Part shown: positions 5,729 to 11,458 of the stretch, one piece after another | Layout: the number at the start of each line of letters is the position of its first letter | Position numbering within the stretch: the stretch's first letter is position 1 | NCBI GenBank assembly: GCA_039815415.1 | Contig: JBCBZH010000129.1 | Coordinates: forward strand, 1 to 11,458 | Source of the DNA: JBCBZH01 sp039815415 | GTDB lineage: Bacteria > Bacteroidota > Rhodothermia > Rhodothermales > Rubricoccaceae | Direction of reading: 5' to 3' | Length of the DNA: 11,458 nucleotides | Notes under the pieces: generated by a model | Told to the model about the DNA's origin: nothing | Seen by the model: only the letters and a program-made list of their open reading frames with translations | Databases searched by the model: none | Program-made: the position numbers and the translations under genes

Positions 5729-7723
5729 TCAGTACGCCATCACGCGCTCGATGGCCCCATCGAGGCGTGCACGGGCCGAGTAGATCTCGGACTCAAGGCC
5801 TTTCGAGAATGGAATCGGAAGGTCTTGAGCCGCCACGCGGACCGGCGGGGCATCGAGCTGATGAAAGCACTCCTCCGTGATCTGCGCGACCACCTCGCCC
5901 CCGAACCCGGCGGTGCGAGCCGCCTCGTGAAGCACCAGCAGCCGGGACGTTCGAGCGAGCGAGGCCCGGACCGTCACTCGATCCCAGGGCACCAGGGTAC
6001 GGAGATCAATGACCTCGATCTCGACGCCGCGCTCCGCCCACGCTCCGGCCACCTCCATCGCCCAGACCACACCCACGCCCCAGGTTACGAGCGTCAGATG
6101 CTCGCCAGCTCGCACGGTCGCAGCGGAGCCTAGGGGCGTGGAATACGGTGCGTCCGGCACCATCCCGCGAAGCGAACGGTAGAGTTTCTTGTGCTCGAAC
6201 ACGAGGACGGGGTTGGGGTCCTCGATGGCCGCCCGTAGCAACCCCTTGGCATCCGCAGGTGTCCCCGGAACGACCACCTTGAGACCGGGAACGTGCGCGA
6301 ACCACGCCTCCGGGCTCTGGCTGTGGAACGGCCCGGCCCCGATCCCTCCGCCAAACGGCGTACGGATGGTGACGTTGAGCGAAGCGCCCCAGCGGTAGTG
6401 CGTCGTCGCCAGGTTGTTGACGATCTGGTTGAAGCCGCAGGTGATGAAATCGGCGTACTGGATCTCGAGCACCGGCTTGTAGCCATCCAACGCGAGCCCC
6501 ATCGCGCACCCCACCGCCCCGCTCTCGATGATGGGCGTATTGCGCACACGATCGGCCCCGAAACGATCTGCGAACCCTGCCGTCAACTTGAACACGCCCC
6601 CGTACTCTGCGATGTCCTGGCCCAGGAGCACCACAGACGCATCGGCATCCATCGCGTCTCTGAGCCCATCGGTCAGCGCGTCGATGAACCGGCGCTCAGA
6701 CATTGAGCTGGCGTCGGGTGGCGCTTGTACGTCCGCAGCAGGGGCGAACACATCTGCTTGCTCCTGCTCGAGGGTGCTGTCCACCTCAGGCTGGGTGAGC
6801 GCCCACTCTGCCACCTCGTCCACAGCCTCCGTCAGCTCGACGTCAATGGCTTCGAGCACGTCCGCCGCAACCCCGCTGTTCACGAGCTGGCGCCGGTACC
6901 GGGCGATCGGATCGCGCTCGCCCCAGACGTCAAAGAGAGCATCCGGGACGTAGGCGGTTCCGCTGGCTTCTTCGTGGCCGCGCATGCGGAAGGTCTTCAT
7001 CTCGAGGAGGGTCGGACCCTCCCCTCTCCGCGCCCTGTCAGCGGCTTGCTTGACGTTTGCAATAACGGCATCGATGTCGTTTCCGTCTACGACCACGCCG
7101 GGCATCCCGTAGCCCGCCGCGGCATCGGCGATGTCCTCTACCGCCACGGCGTCACGCGTCGGTGTGGACAGGCCGTACCCGTTGTTCTCCACAACGAACA
7201 ACACGGGGAGCGACCACACCGACGCCAAGTTCAGCGCCTCATGAAAGTCCCCTTCCCGCGTCGCGCCTTCGCCGACGAAGGCGCACGCGACATCGTCGCG
7301 CCCCGCCAGTTGTGCCGCCAGCCCGAGGCCATCCGCGACGGGAAGCATCGCCGCAAGATGCGAGATCATCCCCACGATCCGCTTCTCCGGGAGACCGACG
7401 TGGAACGTGCGGTCGCGCCCCTTGGTGAAGCCCCCGGCCTTGCCCATGAGCTGGCAGAACAGCGGTCGAAGCTCCACGCCCCGAGTGGTCCAGATTCCCA
7501 GGTTGCGGTGCATCGGCAGGAGCCAATCCGACTCTCGCAGCGCCCAGCCGCACCCGACCGCGATGGCCTCTTGCCCATAGCCGCTGAACCACTTCGAGAT
7601 TCGGTTCTGGCGGATGAGCCGTAGCATCTTGTCTTCGACGGCGCGCGGAAGGCGAAGGGCGCGATAGAGCGCGAGCGCGTCGGTGTCCGAACCGGGGACA
7701 ACGAGCTGAGGGTGTGGAGTCAT
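5729..7723 (-). CDS. Fused E1 alpha-beta of a branched-chain-type 2-oxoacid dehydrogenase
   Basis: A 664-residue thiamine-diphosphate enzyme that decarboxylates a 2-oxoacid and passes the acyl group to a lipoyl E2. Residues 1 to about 325 are E1 alpha: SGYGQEAIAVG (48-58), HRNLGIW (72-78), and the ThDP motif GEGATREGDFHEALN (151-165) closing with ENNGY (179-183). GEG in place of GDG is usual in branched-chain and related E1s. Residues about 341-664 are E1 beta: LGQDIAEYGGVFKLTAGF (367-384), the cofactor-activating glutamate in NTPIIESG (E400), and FGGGIGAGPFHSQSPEAWFA (457-476) with H467 and H477. A linker rich in Glu and Pro joins them. Such fusions are common in Bacteroidota. Substrate preference (branched-chain versus pyruvate) is inferred only from motif style; no E2 or E3 gene lies in the window. 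ATG 7723 is preferred to the GTG at 7729. Confidence 0.93.
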   Translation of the reverse strand: MTPHPQLVVPGSDTDALALYRALRLPRAVEDKMLRLIRQNRISKWFSGYGQEAIAVGCGWALRESDWLLPMHRNLGIWTTRGVELRPLFCQLMGKAGGFTKGRDRTFHVGLPEKRIVGMISHLAAMLPVADGLGLAAQLAGRDDVACAFVGEGATREGDFHEALNLASVWSLPVLFVVENNGYGLSTPTRDAVAVEDIADAAAGYGMPGVVVDGNDIDAVIANVKQAADRARRGEGPTLLEMKTFRMRGHEEASGTAYVPDALFDVWGERDPIARYRRQLVNSGVAADVLEAIDVELTEAVDEVAEWALTQPEVDSTLEQEQADVFAPAADVQAPPDASSMSERRFIDALTDGLRDAMDADASVVLLGQDIAEYGGVFKLTAGFADRFGADRVRNTPIIESGAVGCAMGLALDGYKPVLEIQYADFITCGFNQIVNNLATTHYRWGASLNVTIRTPFGGGIGAGPFHSQSPEAWFAHVPGLKVVVPGTPADAKGLLRAAIEDPNPVLVFEHKKLYRSLRGMVPDAPYSTPLGSAATVRAGEHLTLVTWGVGVVWAMEVAGAWAERGVEIEVIDLRTLVPWDRVTVRASLARTSRLLVLHEAARTAGFGGEVVAQITEECFHQLDAPPVRVAAQDLPIPFSKGLESEIYSARARLDGAIERVMAY

Positions 7724-7758
7724 GAGCACACGTCAGGGGGATAGCGTCCGGAAGATCC

Positions 7759-7898
7759 CGCCAGCTCGAGCGTCGCGCCCAGGAAAAGCTGGACGCACGG
7801 TTGCTTCTCATTCAACGCGATGGGCTGCCCACAATGCTCGATGGTCAACGGCCAAACCGACGGCACGTATACCGAGCCTCAGCCCACTCGAGCTGGCG
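7759..7898. repeat. 140-bp gap segment bounded by 12-bp inverted repeats (10-mer copies)
   Basis: CGCCAGCTCGAG (7759-7770) and CTCGAGCTGGCG (7887-7898) are perfect reverse complements, each containing one exact copy of the dispersed motif, 116 bp apart. They lie in the 195-bp gap between the sugar transferase stop and the E1 start, so the segment should hold the E1 promoter. No gene, tRNA or clear promoter boxes were seen inside; a weaker 7-bp inverted repeat (7821-7827 with 7880-7886) is present. The borders are most simply two motif copies, but a small non-coding mobile unit cannot be excluded. Confidence 0.6.
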
Positions 7899-7918
7899 AC
7901 GCACTGAATCGAGCCTCC

Positions 7919-9391
7919 CTACCGCCCTCCCCCGGAAAGCGCAGTCCGGATGGTCTGCAGAAGAATCTTGGCGTCCAGCCGCAGGCTCATGTTCTCGATG
8001 TAGAACAGATCGTACTTGAGCTTCTGTCGCACATCCTCGATAGACGCATCGTAGCGCCACTTCACTTGGGCGAGCCCTGTCACGCCAGGCTGCACCCGGT
8101 GGCGACGGCTATAAAGCGGAATCCGGTCACCGAGCTTATCGACGAAATAGGGGCGCTCAGGGCGCGGCCCAACCAGACTCATGTCGCCCCGGAGCACGTT
8201 CCACATCTGTGGGATCTCGTCGATGCGGAGGCGTCGCAGCCCGCGTCCCAGCGGGGTCACCCGTGCATCCGCTTTGTCAGCCCACACAGGCCCGGTGTCG
8301 CGTTCAGCCCCGTCTACCATCGTCCGGTACTTATACATGGTGAACGGCCGCCCGTACCGCGCCACGCGGGTCTGGCGATAGATCGCTGGGCCGGGGGATG
8401 TGGCCCGCACCAGGGCGCCGATGACGAGCCAGATGGGCAAACCGGCCATCAGAACGAACGCACTCACGATCACATCCACGATTCGCTTTGTGCGACGCTC
8501 CCATGTCGGAATCGGCTCCGGCAACAGTTCAATGAGCGGGAGTCCGTACGTGTGCTCCGTGCGAGCCATGCCGCCGACCGCTGCATAGAAGTCAGGAACC
8601 AACTTCAACGCTACGGTCCGTCCTTCGCAGACACGCAGGACTTCATCGAGGTAGGCGTGATCATCAGAGCCCAGAGCGATCAGCACGTCGTGGACGCCGA
8701 ACTGGTCAATGAGACGCGGCAGTTCAGCGATGGCTGCCTCTGGGGCGCCAGCGGCGGTCACTTCTACGGCACCGTCAGGTAGCGCGTCACCAGAAGCCAT
8801 CCCTCCTCCATCACCACGGGCATGTCCAGCGGGAACGAGCACTGCCAACGGCTCGGGGTGATGCAGGAGTCGTACCGCACCCGCCAGCTCGATGCCAGCG
8901 GCCGGGTACGTCTCGAGATCATGGTAGAGTGCCTCCACTCGGTCGCTCCACCCCACCACAACGGCACGATGCCGGACGTATCCGCGCACCACGAGATACT
9001 TCTGGATGGTCCGAACGACGACCCGCGAGAAGGCCACGGCGCCGAACACCATCCCGCCCAACGTCAGGATAGATCCCTGAACAGCCCCCGGCTCGAGGCG
9101 ATCCAGGAAAAAGACAAAGAGGATGGCGAGTGCCCCGAACGCCGTCACTTTGGCGAGCGACACCAGCTCGTCGAAGCGGCTGTCTGCGTAGCGCTGCTCG
9201 TACAGCCCTGCAAACGCGTACAACACCATCCATCCAGTAACAAAGATGGCGCAGAACAGGACCGGCGAGATCCACCCCGGGCTCACGAACCAGCCCTGTG
9301 CGGCCGCCAATTGGTCAAAGCCAAACCAGGCGGCGCCCAGCATTAGGGCGTCCGCGATCAGCAGCGCATAGAGTTCAACCGTTCGAGACAA
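7919..9391 (-). CDS. Polyprenyl-phosphate sugar-1-phosphate transferase
   Basis: A 490-residue inner-membrane enzyme that would transfer a sugar-1-phosphate from a nucleotide sugar to undecaprenyl phosphate, starting a surface polysaccharide repeat unit. Four membrane helices lie at about 5-25, 41-63, 79-97 and 107-122. Then comes a Rossmann-like CoA-binding-type region (RHRAVVVGWSD, 140-150, to about 270), interrupted by a glycine-rich loop (193-202). The catalytic bacterial sugar transferase domain runs from about 300: KRIVDVIVSAFVLMAGLPIW (302-321, the re-entrant membrane helix), SPGPAIYRQTRVARYGRPF (332-350), MYKYRTM (352-358), the catalytic Asp-Glu in LRIDEIPQMWNVLRGDMSLV (388-407, D391/E392), GPRPERP (408-414) and PGVTGLAQV (435-443). 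The sugar cannot be read from sequence. No other glycan genes lie nearby. The ATG at 9391 gives a normal hydrophobic N terminus. Confidence 0.94.
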   Translation of the reverse strand: MSRTVELYALLIADALMLGAAWFGFDQLAAAQGWFVSPGWISPVLFCAIFVTGWMVLYAFAGLYEQRYADSRFDELVSLAKVTAFGALAILFVFFLDRLEPGAVQGSILTLGGMVFGAVAFSRVVVRTIQKYLVVRGYVRHRAVVVGWSDRVEALYHDLETYPAAGIELAGAVRLLHHPEPLAVLVPAGHARGDGGGMASGDALPDGAVEVTAAGAPEAAIAELPRLIDQFGVHDVLIALGSDDHAYLDEVLRVCEGRTVALKLVPDFYAAVGGMARTEHTYGLPLIELLPEPIPTWERRTKRIVDVIVSAFVLMAGLPIWLVIGALVRATSPGPAIYRQTRVARYGRPFTMYKYRTMVDGAERDTGPVWADKADARVTPLGRGLRRLRIDEIPQMWNVLRGDMSLVGPRPERPYFVDKLGDRIPLYSRRHRVQPGVTGLAQVKWRYDASIEDVRQKLKYDLFYIENMSLRLDAKILLQTIRTALSGGGR

Positions 9392-9542
9392 CGGGCGCGG
9401 GAAAAGCGAAGGCGCGTATCAGAACGTCTCGGGACAGTATCGGGCTGGTGGTCGGCGGAAGGTAGGCTGCAGGCGGCGCAGCATCAAGGCGCTTCGCCAG
9501 ACCGCTAGCTTGCAGCCTCGCTATCCAGCTCCGGCTCGCGGC

Positions 9543-10628
9543 GTGAGCCTCGATCTTCGCCAACACATTCTCCGCTTCGGCCACAACGCCACCGCGTACC
9601 AGACCCTCAACGCTGGATTCCATCATGCCTGGGTGGGAAGCGCTATGATCGGCTATGTCCGCGCGCGTGCCCGCCCCGGCGGCTCCCCAGTCTGGGTTGC
9701 CGCTGGCGCTCCCATTGGCCCAGCCGATGAACTGGCTACGGCGGTGGCGCATGTCGACGCCCAGGCTCGAGCTGGCGGAGGCCGCGCAGTCTGGTTTGGC
9801 ATTGAACCCGGAGAAACCCACCTCTTCGAACGCCACACCGGGCTTGTGGTCGGATCGCACCCGACCTGGAATCCCTGTGAGTGGCCGGACATCGTCCGAA
9901 CGCATGCCTCTGTTCGAGCTCAGATCCAGAGAGCCCGGAACAAAGGCGTTGACGTGCAGGAGATGCCTGCCTCAGTCGCCAGCTCGAGTCCAGAGTTGCG
10001 GCGGTGCCTGGCTCAATGGATGGACGCGCGCGGCCTCCCAGCGCTCCGCTTCCTGACCGACCCGCTTGTCCTCGACGCTCTCGGGGATCGACGCGTGTTC
10101 GTAGCAAGGCAAGTTGGCGAGGTGGTCGGCTATTCGCTTCTGGCTCCTGTCCCCGCTCGCAACGGGTGGATGATCGAATGGATCATCCAGGGAACCGAGG
10201 CACCCAACGGAACTGCTTCGTGCCTGCTCGACACAGCCTTCAGAGCCCTCGCGGATGACGGGTTCACCTGGGCTACCCTCGGGCTGGCGGCACTGTCGTC
10301 TTCCGCTCCCGCTAGCTCGACGCCACCGCCACGCGTGGTCCGCGCGCTCCTTGCCTGGACGCGAGCCCATGCGCGACGCTTCTACAATTTCGAGGGACTC
10401 GAACGCTTCAAGGCTAAGTTCAGGCCCGAAGCCTGGGAGCCCATCCGCCTCTACGTCGACGAGCCCACGGTGTCACTCTCAACGCTCTACGCACTGGCAG
10501 ACGCGTTTGCGGGAGAACGCACGCCCATCGAGCTGGTGAGCCAGGCGCTGGCGAGTGCCGCCCGGACCGAAGCGCGCACACTCGTTCACGCAGCACAGGC
10601 GCGCCTCAGTTCGATGCGCGGAAGTTGA
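9543..10628 (+). CDS. Stand-alone DUF2156 (MprF C-terminal-like) protein
   Basis: About 361 residues from GTG 9543; a TTG at 9510 would add 11 residues. The protein matches the soluble C-terminal domain of MprF/LPG synthase (DUF2156), a double GNAT-like fold that in MprF moves an aminoacyl group from tRNA to a phospholipid. Seen here are the N-terminal FGHNATAYQTLN (12-23), PVWVAAGAPIG, SVRAQIQRARNKGVDV, GEVVGYSLLAPV, and the diagnostic FYNFEGLERFKAKFRP (280-295). No membrane segments are present, so the flippase half of MprF is absent and it acts alone or on another acceptor; the actual substrate is unknown. It is divergent from the sugar transferase across a gap (9392-9542) without obvious promoter boxes, and its 3' end overlaps the convergent TonB-like gene by 23 bp. 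Dispersed 10-mer copies lie at 9768 and 9977. Confidence 0.8.
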   Translation: MSLDLRQHILRFGHNATAYQTLNAGFHHAWVGSAMIGYVRARARPGGSPVWVAAGAPIGPADELATAVAHVDAQARAGGGRAVWFGIEPGETHLFERHTGLVVGSHPTWNPCEWPDIVRTHASVRAQIQRARNKGVDVQEMPASVASSSPELRRCLAQWMDARGLPALRFLTDPLVLDALGDRRVFVARQVGEVVGYSLLAPVPARNGWMIEWIIQGTEAPNGTASCLLDTAFRALADDGFTWATLGLAALSSSAPASSTPPPRVVRALLAWTRAHARRFYNFEGLERFKAKFRPEAWEPIRLYVDEPTVSLSTLYALADAFAGERTPIELVSQALASAARTEARTLVHAAQARLSSMRGS

Positions 10629-11382
10629 ACGTCGCCACCGTCGACTGGTTGGTCTGCGTCGCGTTTGGCGGGAGCGGCTGTGCACGGCATCCGGAGATCA
10701 CCCGCTGCACGGCGCTGGTGAACGTCGCATTGCGAGAGCGAGGCCGCGACGTGACGTACCGCCCGTTGGGTGCAAAGGTGACGCTGAACGTGATGGTGCC
10801 CTCCACCCCCGGGAACGCGGGGGTCGGGCAGGTGAAGCTCCGGTTCCCAAACTGGAACCCGACCTCGGCGGGGGCATCGCCCCCCGAGCCTGCAGCAGGC
10901 CCATCGTTGGTACCGCTCGTAGGCGAGTCACCCTGCGTGGCACCGCTGCCCTGGGTGGGCTCTACCTGCTGTCGAGGCGTCGGGTTCGGTTCGGGCCGCC
11001 GCGCATTCGATGGCGGGTTGGGACGAGTTGGCGAGGCATTGGGGTCGTTCGCCGGACGCGGGAGCGGATCGGGCCGAGGCGGCGTGGCTCGGGGCCTCGG
11101 TGGTGGCTGTACGGGCGATGCCGCAGGCGGGGCTGGACGTGGCGGCTCCAACGATTGCCGGGGCGTCGCTGGCGCACCGGCTTCGGCGCGCTGCGGAGGT
11201 CCCATCTGCACGGGAATCGTTGGCGCCAGGTCAAGCAGATCTAGCTCCACCAGCTTCACAGGTGGCTCTGGGGTTGGGTCTTGATCCACCCCAATGCTCA
11301 GAGCCGCAATGAGCAGCAACAGCAGATGCAGACTGACGCTGAGAATCAGTCCGTCGCGGTCGTCTTTGGAGGGAGTACTCAT
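10606..11382 (-). CDS. TonB/TolA-like energy transducer
   Basis: 258 residues from the ATG at 11382; an in-frame ATG at 11436 would add 18 residues that do not look like a TonB N terminus. One membrane anchor lies at about 11-31, containing the S15-x3-H19 pattern through which TonB and TolA contact ExbB/ExbD or TolQ/TolR. Residues about 34-175 are a very Pro/Arg/Ala/Asn-rich periplasmic spanning segment. The C-terminal domain (about 176-258) has the small TonB/TolA beta layout: FTCPTPAFPGVEGTITFSVT (183-202, leading into a strand), APNGRYV, AVQRVISGC, and a closing STVATFNFR strand. C185 and C232 could form a disulfide. Whether it serves TonB-dependent receptors or a Tol system cannot be decided; no receptor gene is in the window. 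It lacks exact copies of the dispersed 10-mer. Confidence 0.82.
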   Translation of the reverse strand: MSTPSKDDRDGLILSVSLHLLLLLIAALSIGVDQDPTPEPPVKLVELDLLDLAPTIPVQMGPPQRAEAGAPATPRQSLEPPRPAPPAASPVQPPPRPRATPPRPDPLPRPANDPNASPTRPNPPSNARRPEPNPTPRQQVEPTQGSGATQGDSPTSGTNDGPAAGSGGDAPAEVGFQFGNRSFTCPTPAFPGVEGTITFSVTFAPNGRYVTSRPRSRNATFTSAVQRVISGCRAQPLPPNATQTNQSTVATFNFRASN

Positions 11383-11392
11383 GTGCGGGGGG

Positions 11393-11458
11393 TCACTGAG
11401 GTCGTGCAATGGGCTCGTCGGACGTCGGTCGTGCAAAGCCGCTGGAGTTCAGACGATA
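11393..11458 (-). CDS. Possible C-terminal fragment of a gene upstream of the TonB-like gene
   Basis: Read leftward from the window edge, one frame stays open for 21 codons, ending ...ARPTSDEPIARPQ before a TGA at 11395-11393, 10 bp ahead of the TonB-like ATG. By context an ExbD/TolR gene is expected there, and the spacing would suit an operon. The residues seen do not carry a family signature, so identity is not supported by sequence. Confidence 0.3.
   Translation of the reverse strand, partial: YRLNSSGFARPTSDEPIARPQ

Larger units (their letters stand above)
109..9986. repeat. Dispersed 10-mer CGCCAGCTCG, 17 exact copies (uptake-sequence-like)
   Basis: Exact copies in + orientation begin at 109, 308, 1002, 1778, 4526, 5078, 6103, 7759, 8882 and 9977. 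Copies as the reverse complement CGAGCTGGCG begin at 686, 2296, 4505, 5051, 6883, 7889 and 9768. Single-mismatch copies lie at 2548, 3865, 3889, 4343, 6704, 6830, 9161, 10310 and 10529. The base before the motif (motif strand) is T in 9, C in 6 and G in 2 of the 17; the base after it is A 8, C 5, T 4, never G. Copies in genes fall in all three frames, read for example as Ala-Ser-Ser, Glu-Leu-Ala, Arg-Gln-Leu or Arg-Ala-Gly, so protein sequence does not explain them. Four of 17 lie in gaps that make up roughly 7% of the window. None is present from 10320 to the end except one mismatched copy. Function is unknown; the pattern resembles DNA uptake sequences or HIP1. Confidence 0.9.

Noticed and set aside
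6725..7624. + strand open frame (299 codons) opposite the E1 gene
   Set aside because: The opposite strand carries conserved E1 alpha motifs across this whole stretch; the frame has no domain or plausible start context.
7820..8782. + strand open frame (320 codons) starting in the gap before E1, with a CxxC near its N terminus
   Set aside because: Most of it is antisense to the catalytic domain of the sugar transferase, composition is His/Arg/Pro-rich, and no family pattern is seen.
9392..9542. Search for promoter or RNA gene in the divergent gap
   Set aside because: No convincing promoter boxes, tRNA fold or conserved RNA pattern could be recognised by eye.
109..9986. Reading the dispersed 10-mer as a CRISPR array, KOPS or Chi signal
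   Set aside because: Copies are far apart at irregular distances, are only 10 bp, lack spacer structure, and occur in both orientations in similar numbers, which does not suit strand-polar signals.
10555..11284. + strand Gly/Arg-rich frames opposite the TonB-like gene
   Set aside because: They are the complement of the Pro-rich linker of the TonB-like protein, which has a sensible membrane anchor and C-terminal domain.

Overview
The window is a GC-rich chromosomal segment, probably from the Rhodothermia lineage of Bacteroidota or a close relative. Three things point there: a secreted protein ending in a type IX secretion (T9SS) type A sorting domain, an ECF sigma/anti-sigma pair followed by two DUF4252-type genes, and a fused E1 alpha-beta 2-oxoacid dehydrogenase. 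Clear Shine-Dalgarno sequences are absent before most starts, which also fits. No rRNA, tRNA, CRISPR array, insertion sequence or phage gene was seen. The individual genes belong to recognisable families.

Layout. Positions 1-50 hold the start of a leftward gene that runs off the edge. On the + strand follow pyrF (orotidine 5'-phosphate decarboxylase, 213-1019), a secreted spondin-domain protein with a T9SS sorting tail (1086-2003), and a compact operon (2060-4426): ECF sigma factor, membrane zinc-finger anti-sigma factor, an exported DUF4252-type protein and a second DUF4252-like lipoprotein. Just behind lies a B3/B4-domain protein whose full frame has no ATG, GTG or TTG start near its expected N terminus (about 4431-5075), then a small lipoprotein with a PPC-type beta domain (5216-5725). 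On the - strand are the fused E1 alpha-beta dehydrogenase (5729-7723) and a polyprenyl-phosphate sugar-1-phosphate transferase (7919-9391). Divergent from the latter is a stand-alone MprF-C-terminal-like (DUF2156) protein (about 9543-10628). It converges on and overlaps a TonB/TolA-like energy transducer (10606-11382, - strand), upstream of which the tail of another leftward gene may enter the window.

The most striking signal is not a gene. The 10-mer CGCCAGCTCG occurs exactly 17 times on the two strands (10 in + and 7 in - orientation), in genes of unrelated function, in all three reading frames, and in gaps. About eight further copies differ by one base. Back-of-envelope expectation at about 62% GC is near 0.1 copies. 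The copies are spread from 109 to 9986, are enriched in non-coding DNA, and three neighbouring pairs are inverted, two of them forming 12-bp hairpins. This resembles the DNA uptake sequences of Neisseriaceae and Pasteurellaceae, or the HIP1 repeat of cyanobacteria. I know of no such motif described for this lineage.

Functionally the window is a mix of housekeeping (pyrimidine synthesis, branched-chain 2-oxoacid oxidation) and envelope functions (secreted proteins, lipoproteins, envelope-stress type sigma regulation, surface glycan initiation, possible lipid aminoacylation, TonB-type energy coupling). Only the sigma/anti-sigma/DUF4252 cluster looks like a dedicated operon.
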